Source: Strongyloides papillosus (lineage: Eukaryota; Nematoda; Chromadorea; Rhabditida; Strongyloididae). Taken from it: a stretch of DNA of 64,000 nt. This document shows positions 21,586-33,901 of the stretch, piece after piece. The stretch is from the NCBI GenBank assembly GCA_005656395.1, contig SRSI01000003.1, forward strand, positions 1-64,000, read 5' to 3'. Position 1 is the first letter of the stretch. Every line of letters starts with the position of its first letter. Below the pieces are notes generated by a model. The model had not been told where the DNA came from. It saw nothing but the letters and a program-made list of their open reading frames with translations, and made no database searches. Position numbers and translations under genes: made by a program.

Positions 21586-22372
21586 TAAAAATTAAAATAC
21601 TTCATTAATTTAAAACACGTTTTGTGAGTCAATCAGACATAAGAGGTACAACTGGAAAATTTTACCCCACATTTTTATTTCATTAATAGAAAGAGCAACT
21701 AAAATAATGTATGTTGGCAAATTCATTCGGCCTGAAACTTTGAGATACAGAAGCTACAGTGACTCAATGTCGGAAAAATTGTTTTTTATAAGTTCCCGGT
21801 AAATAAGTTTTTTCAAAAATAAATATTGCTTCTAGGAGTAATTCTTTATAAGAAAACGAATGAGAATACTTTCGGATACGTAAATTTCCGTCTTTATTGT
21901 CTTTTGAAATTTTTTTATAGTTTTTTCATTTTTTGAGTACAAAAATCAAAGAAGCGCATGTTCTCACTATGCTTATTCGATTTTTCATGTAATTTTACAT
22001 CTAGATCCAACAAATAATAAAAAATAAAAAGTGTAACACAATATGTTTTTGAGTATGAGTACAAAAATGAAAAAAAAACGCATGTTTTCACTTTGTTCAT
22101 TCGTTTTTTCATGAAAAATTACTCCTAAAAACAATATTTATTTTGAAAAAAATCTATTTACCGGAAACTTGTAAAAATAAATTTTTCCGACCCTGTATTA
22201 CTGCAGCTCCTGTATTTCAAAGTTTCAGACTGAATAAATCTGCCAACATACATTATTTTAGTTGCTCTTTTTATTAATAAAATAAAAATGGGGGGTTACA
22301 AATTTGTGTTGTATCAAATTTTTAAAAAATGCTCTACTGACTCAAAAAACGTGATTTAAGATAAAAATTAAC
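21586..22372. repeat. Long palindrome 2 (~790 bp)
   Basis: The arms, about 21586-21870 and 22090-22372, are imperfect reverse complements; GAGCAACTAAAATAATGTAT near 21692 pairs with its complement near 22250. In the spacer, a segment of about 55 bp starting AGTACAAAAAT is directly repeated (21938 and 22058). It lies immediately after palindrome 1 and is unrelated to it in sequence. Confidence 0.75.
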
Positions 22373-24182
22373 TTCATGCACTCATTGCAACAAATTTTTT
22401 TTTGAAAAGAATATGTCAAAAATATTTATATAGAATCAAAATTTTTTTATCATTAAACTTAAAAAAAATTTGAAAACACTAGTAATTTACTGTTTTAATA
22501 ATTCATATTTAAAGTTGAAATATTTTATAAATCAAATATTCTTAGATGATATTTTTGGTATTAAAACATTAAATATACAAAATAATCACTTGATTTATTC
22601 ACATGATTGCTACTTTTTATTAAAAAATTTTAATATTCAATCAAAACTATTTTTTATACCATTCATGCACTCATATCATTTGTTAATTTTGTTTTTTACA
22701 AATGTAATAACTTTTTATAATTTAAAAGAACTAGTAGATATCGTTGTTTCTTTTTCAATTGACTTTACAAACATTTTTAGTTTTTTGCATATGCAATTTC
22801 TATAAAATGCAGTATAAAACGACACCATAATCTTTGATTACTTAAATGCTTTTTAACTTTAGTCTAAACTTTTTGAATGAGTTTTAAAAAAGAAAAATAA
22901 ATGTTTTTTACAGTATTTTAATAAATATTCTTCTAATAATTCATATACATATTCGAAAACAGTTAATATTATCATCTTCATTTTCTTTTGTTATAATGTG
23001 CATAAACGAAGTAAAAATTAAGTTTTCCTTATCTAATATCATAAATTTTACTGAATATTCGACTATATGGAATATAGAAAATTGCAATAGAATAGTTGAT
23101 TTTTGTCAAAATAATTATTTACTATATTTTTATAATTTTACATTTTTTGGCAAAATTTTAGCTTAGGAGTTTCCTCTTTCAAAGGCTAAATAAAGCATTT
23201 ATGTTGATACAATGGATATAGTTACAATATATAATGATAAATAAATGTATTTAAAGGTGGTTTGTAGCATTTGAAGACTTTTATTTGATATTTTACAATT
23301 AGAAGTAAAAGACCTTTATTTTATAAAAAAAGGAGATATAAATAGACAATGATGTAATAAAAATTATAATATTTATATATTTAATATTCATTTTCCATCA
23401 ACGTTTTTTTGCAGCATCCATTTTTTGTATACATTTCAAGTAAATTTTATATTCGATAAAGCTATGGTGGCTAAATAAGAAGATAATTAATGAAAAAATT
23501 AGTTTTTTTAGGATAAATTAGCACATTAAAACCAATTATTAACGTAAAAAATAAAGATATTTTGCTATACACAACTAAAGCAAAATTAATATTGTTAGTT
23601 GTACTAAAAACAGTCGTTAACTTATTTTTTAACTTAAAATTTTTTTAATTTGCCAAATTGCTTATTAATGTTACTAAATTCATATTAACATTAAAAAACT
23701 CAAAAAAGGTTATATTTTAAGTTAAAACTGTTAAAAAAGAGACCTTTAAATTAAAATCGCACCCATTTTTTCTCTAATTACAGGTTATTTTAAATAACAC
23801 GGTTGTCATTTAAATGCTTTTTAACTTCTTTGATACAATTCATTATTTTTCAAACAAATAATAAAGAAAGAAATTATCTCTTAAGTTTTTGCCATGTTGA
23901 ATATCTTACTTTTTAAAATTTGAAAATATTTCCATACAAGACAATTTCGGAATATCGCACCTGGGTGCACGTATATTCATCAAAAATTTATATGGAAAAT
24001 TCCCTATATACGTAACGGCTAATTTGCTTTTTTCCGGCCTTGTACTTCTACAACGATTTCCTTGTTTTCGTTTGACAAGTGTTCCGTATGCTGGTGTATT
24101 TTACAATTTAGAGAAATATTTATTATTAATAGTTTTTATTTTTATTTTATTTTATTCGTATTCACCTAAAAGGGACGAAAAT
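22373..24182. other. AT-rich stretch with the left arm of an inverted repeat
   Basis: No gene is supported. The 111-codon plus frame at 22470-22805 is rich in F, N, I and L, as expected from random AT-rich DNA. Positions 22846-23072 pair in inverted orientation with 28175-28255 plus 29417-29567. A second short pairing is 24020-24070 with about 27800-27850. Confidence 0.45.
22846..23072. repeat. Inverted-repeat arm flanking the RTE element
   Basis: The run TAAGTTTTCCTTATCTAATA through CATAAATTTTACTGAATATT is matched in reverse complement near 28190-28240. The run with TCTAAACTTTTTGAATGAG is matched near 29530-29550. The partner arm is split by about 210 bp of other sequence and by the MITE at 28465-29415. 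Confidence 0.6.
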
Positions 24183-26957
24183 TTACAAACATTTATAAAT
24201 ATTAACATTTAATGATAATTTGGCTTTTCTATCAGGTTGTTTTCGTATAGTAGAATTATCAGGAACAAGAGATAGAAGTCTCTTTGGAGGTCTGCCTACT
24301 GGTCTTTTCCAATCTTTCTCAACATATACATCAAAAGGTTTTCTTGCTTTTTCCATTCTATCTAGTATTATATCTTTGATGCACTTAGCAGGATGGATCT
24401 CTTTTTTGAAAATAGAATGTAGAACCTTCTTCTCCAGTGATACAAATTTATTGAGAAGCATAATAGTCGGTCTCATAGATTCTACACTGTATAAAGTTGC
24501 TGGTCTTATGATACAATTATAAATTTTTAATTTATTTTTGTAATCAGCCCTATTTAATAGTTCTTTGTTTTTAAATCTTGCCCGCCATGTGGCCTTTGCA
24601 CGTTCATTGAAATCGTTATTATCTCCATTCAGGTCCATAGATACCACTCTTCCTAGGTATTTATAATTTGATACTACTTCATATATTGGATTATCCAACT
24701 TCTTTTTATATTGCGTAGCCATCATTTTTGTTTTATCCTTATTCAACTCTAGACCTGTTTTCCTGGCATGATATTCAATAACTTGAGCTATTTTTTCTGT
24801 TAGCTTTTGATCATAGGTGTATATTACTATGTCGTCAGCAAACTCTAATTTGAAGCTAACTGTAGGAGTACCATCAATCATAATCTTAACTAGGTTACTT
24901 TCTTCGTTTTTAAAACAATCATCTAAATCATGTTGGGCATTCTTAAGAATTATTTCCAATAATAGAATAAACAATTTTGGGCTTAATGTATCACCCTGTC
25001 TAATACCTGACTTCACTTCGATTGTAGTATATGAATTGTTGATACCTGTAGAGAAGGTAGCTTTTGGAGATCTGTATAATGCTTCAATTCTTTTTACCAA
25101 TTCTTCATCAAAATCATTTATTGCCAAACTGTAGAGAAGCCAGCTATGGTTAACTGAATCGAATGCTTTTTTAAAATCTATAAAAATAGCATATAAATCT
25201 TTCTTATACTCTCTAGACGTTTGAATTATTGTGCAGAATTGTAATATCTGATTTAAAGTATTTCTTTTTCGAAAAAACCCCGCCTGGCTAGAACTGACAC
25301 AATTTTCAATCTTATCTTGGATACGTTCAAGTAAAGTTCCAGTATAAATTTTGAAAATAGTTTGTAGGATTGATATCGGCCTAAAACTAGAATTATCATT
25401 CGAAATACTGCTAGGTTTTTTGATAAGAACTATATTGCATTCATTCATTTGGTCAAGAATCAAATGTCCATGCTTATTGAATAAAGTAGCTAGTGCTTCT
25501 GCTGCTTTTCTGCCACCTAATATGAGGTGTTCGAGAAAAATGCCATCAGGTCCACAAGCTTTTCTTTTACTTTTTTTGATTCTAAAACTAACTTCTTCAG
25601 GAGTTATGGGATGCCATTTAGAATCTTTTTCGACATAATTCCTCCACTCGATACTTTCTCCCCTTTCTTTACCGAAGATTTCACCAAAGGTTTTATTCAC
25701 ACTATCTTTGCTTATGTTGTTGAATTTTTTCCTAGCTGTTTCTTTAAAAACATATTTCATTGATCTACCTTCCTTGATAGCTTTATCAATAACTAAATTT
25801 GTTCTTTTTAAGCACAAATCACTAATTTCGAATCTTATTAGTTTGCTAAGAATAGTATAATTCAAACCTTTACTTTTAAGATTTTTCCTCTTGATAAGTA
25901 GACTTTTGATTTTCGGATCATCAGTGATTCTACGTGATGACTTTATTTCTTTTATTTTACATTCATTGTAAATTTTTGTAAGATTACTTCTGATTGTATC
26001 ATAGTTTTGTTCAGCATTTTCACCAAGGTCCCAATTTAATTTTTTCTTAATATCTTTTAACTTCATAGGGTTAATTTTATTAAAGTCCGGTCTAACATTA
26101 ACCTTGTTGTTCTTGAATTTTGTCCTATGTGATAAGACTTTGAATTCTAATTTTAATATTAAAGGGTTATGGTCGCTGTTAAAGATATGTTTCTGCAACG
26201 CCCTAACATCTTTTATTCTTTTAGCTAATACTTCATCTGATAAGAAATAGTCTATTTCTCCTTTAATTTTTTGATTGGGTGATATCCAAGTTGTTCTTCT
26301 GTTGTATTTCCTGTTAAAGAGCATATTGCAGCAACATAATTCCATTTCTTCACAAAATTGAGTCAATTTTTTTCCTCTTTCATTTCCTAGTACATTCCCG
26401 TTTAACCGTCTTCCATTCTTGTTATTGAATAGTACCTTTGCATTAAAGTCTCCTCCAACAATGCATTTCATATTTCTATCTTTACTATCAGTAATGATAC
26501 CTCGTAATTTGTCGTACAAAATGTCAATTTCATCTTCAGAAGCAGCAGAAGTATGGAAATAACATGATGTAAGAACACATGTCTCATTTTCTACTTTCAT
26601 AACAATACTGGTTATTCTCGACGATTGTGTAACTATTTTTTGAATGTATTTTAGCAGTTCTTTTTTGATAACTATACCACAACCTCCATTTCTATTGTCC
26701 GCTTTACCCATGATATATACAAAACCTTCTTCTTGGAAACATTCATCTGTTTTCCATCTGGTTTCAGTAATAAACGCAACATCAATTTTCTCTGAGTTCA
26801 GCAGTTCATTCAATTCAAATATTTTGTGGAGTAGTGATCTGACATTAAGTGTCATCATTTTTAACATTTTTACATGATTGTTAATTATTCGACTATCCGA
26901 AGGCCCGACGTCACTCCCTGGCTCGAAACTTCTAATTTTTGCCTTTATCATATTCAT
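24183..26957 (-). CDS. RTE-like LINE: endonuclease and reverse transcriptase (924 aa)
   Basis: A single open frame. The N-terminal apurinic-type endonuclease shows TLNVRSL (36-42), catalytic E65 in ITETRW, GGDFNAK (168-174, D170 and N172) and SDHNPLIL (261-268, D262 and H263). The reverse transcriptase spans roughly 470-780, with FRPISIL (525), QAGF (558), FIDFKKAFDSVNH (592, D594), GIRQGDTLSPKLF (651) and the catalytic FADD at 706-709. A basic C-terminus (GRPPKRLLS) follows. The order EN then RT in one frame without an ORF1 or RNase H fits the RTE clade found in nematodes. All motifs are intact, so the copy may be competent. It encodes nicking of target DNA and target-primed reverse transcription. 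Its 5' end is near 26990 and its 3' end, without a clear tail, is left of 24183. Confidence 0.93.
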   Translation of the reverse strand: MNMIKAKIRSFEPGSDVGPSDSRIINNHVKMLKMMTLNVRSLLHKIFELNELLNSEKIDVAFITETRWKTDECFQEEGFVYIMGKADNRNGGCGIVIKKELLKYIQKIVTQSSRITSIVMKVENETCVLTSCYFHTSAASEDEIDILYDKLRGIITDSKDRNMKCIVGGDFNAKVLFNNKNGRRLNGNVLGNERGKKLTQFCEEMELCCCNMLFNRKYNRRTTWISPNQKIKGEIDYFLSDEVLAKRIKDVRALQKHIFNSDHNPLILKLEFKVLSHRTKFKNNKVNVRPDFNKINPMKLKDIKKKLNWDLGENAEQNYDTIRSNLTKIYNECKIKEIKSSRRITDDPKIKSLLIKRKNLKSKGLNYTILSKLIRFEISDLCLKRTNLVIDKAIKEGRSMKYVFKETARKKFNNISKDSVNKTFGEIFGKERGESIEWRNYVEKDSKWHPITPEEVSFRIKKSKRKACGPDGIFLEHLILGGRKAAEALATLFNKHGHLILDQMNECNIVLIKKPSSISNDNSSFRPISILQTIFKIYTGTLLERIQDKIENCVSSSQAGFFRKRNTLNQILQFCTIIQTSREYKKDLYAIFIDFKKAFDSVNHSWLLYSLAINDFDEELVKRIEALYRSPKATFSTGINNSYTTIEVKSGIRQGDTLSPKLFILLLEIILKNAQHDLDDCFKNEESNLVKIMIDGTPTVSFKLEFADDIVIYTYDQKLTEKIAQVIEYHARKTGLELNKDKTKMMATQYKKKLDNPIYEVVSNYKYLGRVVSMDLNGDNNDFNERAKATWRARFKNKELLNRADYKNKLKIYNCIIRPATLYSVESMRPTIMLLNKFVSLEKKVLHSIFKKEIHPAKCIKDIILDRMEKARKPFDVYVEKDWKRPVGRPPKRLLSLVPDNSTIRKQPDRKAKLSLNVNIYKCL

Positions 26958-28464
26958 TTTAACTACTTTACTTAATTTCTTAATTTTAAAAAGTTTTTAT
27001 TATCCCAGTATATGCTTATGCAATAATATTATGTAAAAATTAGGGAATAAATATAAAAACGTATACTCATAAGAGACAAAAAGAGAGGAATGTTTATTAA
27101 TAGTAAATTATTTAAATGGTATTTGGATTTATAATTGATTTTAATGGCCTTCTTTTGAAGTAAGAGGCACTTTTTATTTAAAAAAAATATGTTAAAATAA
27201 AAATTTTCCCTAATAAATAATCAAATTTCTTTTACTAACGTCTATTTTTTATTTCAAAGGGATGGGAGGTGTGATAAGTGATGTTCCCATCACAAAACAA
27301 TCAAAATAAGGAGAAAAGTTAAAGGATTGTTCGGGAATTTTCTAGATGATTGGGATAAGCTTTATATATACAGTAAATTATCATCATTTTTTCATTATTC
27401 CCAAAACTTTAATTTATTGTATTTCATAGTTATTGTATCATCATTTTTGTCACCCTATTTCCTAGTTATTAATGTTAATTTAATTATAGGGGTTAAACTA
27501 TTTTATTAATTATTATATGTCAGTATAGGAGTGCCTGACTCTATTTAAAAATTAATTAGCATAAATATAGTAAGTAATTGTAACTTTGATTTCTTTTATT
27601 GTATTCTTTTACCTCAGGCGTTATATTTTAAAATTTATACTATCCACATATCTAAGTATATTCTAATAAACATTGTTGTAAATTCGGATAGCTTGCCACC
27701 AATAAAAAAATTTTACTATAAACGCAGTGCTATCATAAACTAAATCCAAAAGAATATAAAAAAATGCTTTTACTATTTCGAATTTTAACCTCCAACAAAA
27801 TTTAGAAATCGTTGTGAGACCTAGAAAAAAAGCAAATTAGCTCTTGGTGAACTAACGTGTCCCCATCGCACCTGCAAAATTATAATCAAAGATAAAAAAT
27901 TCTTGGGAAAAACTATTTTAAAACACAATAAATTACTAAGACGTGTTCGACACAATATTGGTGTATGTTAAATCACTTTTATAAAATAAATAATTACGAT
28001 ATTAATTTTACTTATTGGCAAGACGCGTTGTTACAAAAAAAAGTCCAAAAGTATCCAACTTTTGATGTAAAATAACTTTAAAAATTGAACAAAACGAAAA
28101 TTAATTATGCTTAAATAATAATAATATTTGTTTGATTATTCGTATACAAATCAGCTATTTAAGGACTATTTTTCATATTTCATATAGTCGAATATTCAGT
28201 AAAATTTATGATATTAGATAAAAAAAACTTAATTTTTACTTTGTTTATGCATCAGTAAATATTTTATTAATTTATAATGCAACCCCTATAAGTATACAAT
28301 AATTAAGATAATTAATATGGACTAATACAAAACGATGACTTAACAAAACTTAAAATGATTAGATTCGTTAACGACCCCCTATTTATATAGCTTTGGGAAT
28401 ACATTCTCCCAAATTCTAGAAACATCCAGAACATCGTGAAGAGATACCTTTACTCATCATTATA
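26958..28464. other. AT-rich stretch, partner arm of inverted repeat at 28175-28255
   Basis: No gene supported; the plus frame at 27327-27509 has random composition. It contains the short partner of 24020-24070 (about 27800-27850) and the first part of the split right arm. Confidence 0.45.
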
Positions 28465-29415
28465 CACACAGAAAAAAAAAGGACACAGGTTTGCATAAAA
28501 TGTAGTAAATTTGTCCCACCAAATAAAATTCAAATTTTTTTTATTTGCGAATAATTTTATCACAATTATTTTGTACATGGAAAATTAAAACAATAGTTAG
28601 GCAATTATTAAAATAAGTTTCTATTTTTCTAATATACTATTTTTATTTTAGAATACAAGTTGTTTTCTACAATCCATTTTAAAATATATGATTAAAATTT
28701 AATTTTATGTAAAATTGCAAAAACTTTTATAAAAAACATTTTTAACATATTACAGTACATTTTTTTAATATTTTTCAATAGTTTAAATTATTATAAATTG
28801 TATTTTATGAAATTTTCACATTTGATACTTTAAATTTTTTTCATAAATGTCTCTTAAAAATCATCTTTAAAAGTCAAACTTATTAAAAGTTATAAAATAA
28901 TATGGATTTTTATTTCTAATAAAAAAATAACTTTTACATATTTTAATTTAAATAAGAACGAATACTAAAATAATGCTTTTTAATTAATAATACTTTGTGT
29001 AAGTAAATAATTACTGCTTTTCTTTATTATTGTTGTGAAATTTTTAAACTTATTGTCGTTAATAAGTTGTTTAGAATAATGATCTTTATTAAAACAATAA
29101 TAATTTTACATGAAATTGACTTTTAATAGAATATTTTATAAAATAAAAAAACAAGATAAGATCTAAATGGGCATAATGTTATAAAAAATATCAAAATTAA
29201 AAAAAGTCACATTAATTTAAAAAGTTAAGCATATATATCTTTGTAAAAAAACGGCAAAATATATGCGACAACCCAATATTTTGTGTTGTTTAAAAATTTT
29301 TGCTATTGCTTGATAATTTTAAAATTTGAATAATATTCAATTTTTTAAAATGGTGGGACATTTTTTTGCATTATAGATAGATTTGTCAAAATTTGTCCTT
29401 TTTTTTTTCTGTGTG
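28465..29415. mobile_element. TA-flanked 0.95-kb non-autonomous element, copy 3
   Basis: Starts CACACAGAAAAAAAAAGGAC and ends TTTTCTGTGTG, with TA on both sides. The interior aligns with copies 1, 2 and 4 (for instance AATTTTACATGAAATTGACT near 29101 in the orientation of copy 4). It splits the right arm of the inverted repeat around the RTE element. Confidence 0.85.
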
Positions 29416-29697
29416 TAACTAAAGAAAATGATAATACCAACTGTTTTCGGATATATATATATGAATTATTAGAAGAATATTTATTAAAAATACTGTAAAA
29501 AACAGTTATTTTTCTTATTAAAAACTCTTTCAAAAAGTTTAGATTAAAGTTAAATATAAGCTTTTTTAACGAGGCGCTATCCTCAGGTGATAGAAATGAA
29601 ATGAACTAATAGAAAACCTTTTATTAATATTATAAATAACAATTTTTCTATTTCAAAAATGTTACATTTAGAATAATTTTAACTTGATATTTATATA

Positions 29698-31206
29698 CAC
29701 TGCGCGACAAAATTAATGCACCACTCATATATTGTATTAAATAAATAATTAGATATTGTGAATAGTTTATAAATAATTATCACTAAGAAAAACAATATTT
29801 AAGACATATAAACTGATAATACAAAAATGTTTTAGACACGTATTAAAAAATGATGACTTTTGACGCGACAAAATTTTTGCACCACCTCAATTTTTGTTAA
29901 ATAAACTAACAAAAAAGCTTTTTAAAGTCTATTTAATAATTAATTTCATTTTCTTTTGCTTCTACGACTTGAAGACATCTTGATTTGAAACTTTCAAACA
30001 ATGATTTTATATAGTCTTTTGATATTTTTTTTGCTTGAGAAAAAATTGCATTTTCCAGTTAAAATATATTTCTAAACGAATTTCCATATACCATAAATTT
30101 TAGTTTTGACCATAAATTCTCAATAATATTTAAATCCAATGATCTTGCTGGCCATTGCAAGCTTTTTAATGGTGGAGACATCAAAAAATCTTTTGTTTTT
30201 CGAGAAGTATGGACAGAAACATTGTCTTGTCACCACCAATACTTTCCTCTTTCACTAGTTTTAATGTTGCTTTTTAAAAATGGGAAGATTTCAGTCTCAA
30301 TCAATTTTATATACTCAGCAGAGTTCATTCTTGATGGCGTTTTAGTCTGATAAAATTTAGCCAGATAAACCACACATCCAGGTCCCATTATAAACCATCT
30401 TTTTCCTGTCTTTTTTGTAAATTTAATGTAAGTATACTGTTTTTTTGATAGTTACATAAATTATCATGTCCAATAACGGAAAATTTCTTTTCATAATTAA
30501 ATATAATGAAGTTTCTTGATATATTCACCTGTCAACATTTTTTTTACAAAATTTTACTTTTTCATTTTTAGCTGGTTTTGATAATAGTATTTTTATTTCA
30601 ATTTTATCATACGTAAACTTCATTGTCTTTCTTTTTCATAAGATTTTTCATAGAAATACATCAAGATTTAATTCATTTTTTTTAATTTTTAAGTTAATTA
30701 AAAAATTTCTCTCATTTTTTTCCATCGTAACTCTTTTTATTTTTAATTCATCTGCTCTATTTAGCTTTCTTGGACGCCCTGCATTACTTCTAGTTCTTCA
30801 ATTCTTAGTTCCGCCTGATTTTAAAACTCTTGAAACAGTAGTATGAGCGATTTTTAATTTTTTGGCGATCCATCTACAGGATTTGTTTTCTCTTGAATAA
30901 TCCAAAATTTTTTGTCTGACTTCGGCAGATAACATTTTATAGATAATAAATAAATAATTACAGTAGGTATTAAATGCATTTTATGTGATAAAATAGCTTT
31001 TAAATTTGTCTTTTTTAAGTGGTGCAAAAATTTTGTCGCGAAAAAAGTCATCATTTTTTATCACATGTCCAAAACACTTTTGTATTATCTATTTATGTTT
31101 CTTAAATATTGTTTTTTTTAGTGGTATTTATTTATAAACTATTCACAAAATTTAATTATTTATTTAAAATGAAATATGAGTGGTGCATTATTTTTGTCGC
31201 GCAGTG
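29698..31206 (-). mobile_element. Decayed Tc1-like element with IR/DR ends
   Basis: Outer ends are CACTGCGCGACAAAATTAAT and its complement, flanked by TA. A second, inner copy of the motif GCGACAAAATTTTTGCACCA occurs at about 29862, with its complement at about 31019-31045. This gives the inverted-repeat/direct-repeat end structure known from some Tc1-family transposons. Confidence 0.9.
29940..30940 (-). pseudogene. Tc1-like transposase relic
   Basis: Fragments in several minus frames are recognisable. These are a helix-turn-helix with SAEVRQKILDYSRENK, a GRPRK hook (from TTGGACGCCCTGCATTAC region read on the minus strand), and near 30120-30170 the catalytic segment reading WPARSLDLNIIENLW. 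Frameshifts and stops are numerous and no frame exceeds 70 codons. Confidence 0.75.
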
Positions 31207-32268
31207 TATGATTTTAAGTAACGCCTTCTGGGAGCGTTACATTTCCTTTTCAGCTATTTTATAGCGATCTGGAAAATATTTTTGTTCAGTAATAGGGTAA
31301 TAGAAGTTGGAAATAATGTTCGGGTATTTGATATTAGATATTGTATAAAAAAGGAATTTAGAAAGTAATATTTTGGTATTTGATCATTGAGGACTTCTTT
31401 TAATCCATTAATTTGTTTTTCATCAAAATTATTTGTATATACATGGTGAGCCAAAAGTCATGTCACAGTTGGATGGAACACATTTTAAATGTTTTAACTT
31501 TTTTTGTAGTTGACATATTTAAATGATATTATACGCATTTTGTAGAGGATGATTTATAAAATAATATATCACAAGATCGTTCTCAAGAATGTTCTTATCG
31601 AAAAGTTGTATTAAATTAAATAAAAATGTTTGTATTTTTGTTTATAAAGTACATCTTATAATATTTCAATTAATAAAAAAATAAAGGCTAGATGCTTAAA
31701 ATGTTAGTTAAAAACATCTTTCTTCATAAAACATTTTGTTTATACAACATTAATTTCCTTCATATATTCCAAATATTTTTTATCTTTGTTACCTCTTTAA
31801 GAAAGTATTCTACTGAAGAACGGACAAAAGTAGTTCGTAGTTGCTACACCAACAGATGTTCAATCGCTATAACTTAAAAATTATTCAAAACCTATTACAA
31901 TGTGATCCAAGCTTCGTCAAGACATGCATTATTAAGTGTTGTAAATCATTTCAAAGAGTTAAATAAAACAATTTAATAAGAGTAATAATTAATTTTTATA
32001 TTGAACAAGCTTGTGCAAGAATTTAAATGGTGATCATTTAAAAGATATCATTTTTCATACATAATTGTGTGAAATATTGAATTATTACGAATTGTATCCA
32101 TGTGTTTTAAACTTAAAAAAAAGTTTAATATAAATAAAATTAAGAAATATTTTCTTTGAAATGTAAAATATTAAAAAATTAAAAAACTTTTTTTAAGTTC
32201 ATTCTTGATGAACGATCTTGTAATTTATTATTTTCTAACAAATTCTCTACAAACTGCTCATAATACTA

Positions 32269-33825
32269 CAGTGTGGTGCATAATTATAGCACACTTCTAT
32301 TTATTGCATAAAATTATATTTAATATGAAAAAAATTATATAATAAGAGTTTATATTTATCAATACAATTATAAAAATATTATCTAAGTAGTAAAATAATT
32401 AACTAATAAGTAATAACATAAAAAATTTAAGATTTTCTCTAATTGTGTGGTGCAAAAGTATAGCACATATTTAAATTTAAGGATTTAAAACTTTTTTTAA
32501 TAGTTTGTATACCCCCTTTTTTGCTTATTACCTCAAAAATTCTATTTGGCATGCTATTTGCAAGTGAAACAAGTTTTTCATTAGGTATCTCATCCCAACA
32601 TTTTACAATAGCTTCTTTTAATTCTTGAACGGTAGAATATTGTTTATTATCTTTATAAACAGCACGAACAAGTATCCCTCATAAATTTTTTATTGGATTC
32701 AAATCTGGGTTTCTTGATGGATGATCTATAAGACTGATTTTTTTATCAGAAATCCATTTTTTTGTCTTTGCACTAGCATGACAACTAGCATTATCTTGCA
32801 TAAATTTGAATGAAACAGATCTAAATCGTTTCATATATGGCATTAAGTTATCCCCGAGAACATTTTGATACATCAATGAATCCATAGGATGATCTATAAA
32901 TGTCAATTTTGATCTACCATACGAACTGAAGCACGCAAAAACCATTACATTTCCACCACCAAAATTACGCTTTGAATAGTATCTGGGCTCCTTTCTTAAA
33001 TCACGCCAATAACTGTTGAAACCATCAGGACAATCTAAATTGAATTTTTTTTCGTCGCCGAATATTACTATAGTCCATTTTTCATTCCATGTCATGTATT
33101 TACGAGCATATTCTAAACGTGCTGCTTTATGACTTTTATCTAATCTTGGACACTTTGCCATTTTAGAACGTACAATATTTCGATCACTATTAAAAGCTCT
33201 ATTTACTGTCCATCTTGAAACTGGTAAATTCAGTTCATTTCTTATTGAAGTGCAGCTTTTAGTCGTATTTGAAGCTGATCGAGAAATTGCTCTTTTATCA
33301 CGAACACCTAACTTTGATGGTCTTCCTGTATGTTTTGCAGTTCCATAAGATGATGGATCTTTTAGAAATGTTGAAATAACTTTTCTAGAGCGATTTACAA
33401 GTGTTGAGATTTCGCTATGTGTTTTTCCAACAGATGCAAATGCCAAAATTTGGCCTTTTTCAAACTCAGTAAGCTTTGTTCCTTTTGGCATAGTAAAGAA
33501 GAATAATATACGAGATAGTAAAGTTAATAATGTTTTAAAACAGTTGTTTTTTACTATTGTACCAATTTACATCATTTACCTTTGTTCAATAAAATTTTCT
33601 TATAAGTTTTAAGTTAAAATTTTTACATGTGCTATAATTATGCACCATGCATTGATAGATAATGTAATTTTTTGATGTTATAACTTATTATTTCAACATG
33701 CTTTTTAATATACTGTATATTACTAAGGTCTATTAACGAATAGAATTAAAATTAGATAAAAAACATTTCTTTATAATAAAGTAAATGCAAAAAAATATTA
33801 TGTGCTATAATTTTGCACCACACTG
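32269..33825 (-). mobile_element. Tc1-like element with IR/DR ends
   Basis: Outer ends CAGTGTGGTGCATAATTATA and complement, flanked by TA. Inner repeats of the same GTGGTGCA...ATAGCACA motif lie at about 32446 and about 33630-33655. It is inserted within the older mariner-like element. Confidence 0.92.
32439..33491 (-). pseudogene. Tc1-like DD34E transposase, catalytic E lost and one stop
   Basis: The start ATG (MPKGTKLTEFEKGQILAFA) opens a paired-type helix-turn-helix domain. A GRPSK hook lies near residue 56, and a second helix-turn-helix follows (SIRNELNLPVSRWTVNRAF). Core motifs are VIFGDEKKF (first D) and FMQDNASCHAS (second D). The third motif reads NPDLNPIKNL followed by TGA, where the family has IENLW. 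Thus the catalytic glutamate codon has become lysine and the next tryptophan codon a stop, both G-to-A on the coding strand. Downstream the frame stays open to 32439 and ends inside the inner terminal repeat. The copy is inactive although otherwise well preserved. Confidence 0.9.
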
Positions 33826-33901
33826 TATAAAAATAAGTCAACTACAAAAAAAGTTATTAAGTTGTTTATTGCAACTGTGATGCATATTTTTTCCCACCCT
33901 G

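Larger units (their letters stand above)
31442..33901. mobile_element. Old mariner-like element, interrupted
   Basis: The left end CATGGTGAGCCAAAAGTCAT pairs with the right end (CAGGGTGGGAAAAAATATGC on the minus strand). Both continue into ACTTTTTTTGTAGTTGAC, and TA flanks the element. About 0.9 kb belongs to this element; the remainder is the nested Tc1-like element at 32269-33825. No transposase is readable. Confidence 0.65.

Noticed and set aside
22470..22805. 111-codon plus-strand frame as a gene
   Set aside because: Composition (F, N, I, L, Y) is that of random AT-rich DNA, with no signal peptide, motif or repeat support.
24220..26877. Plus-strand frames within the LINE
   Set aside because: Antisense shadows of the intact endonuclease-RT frame.
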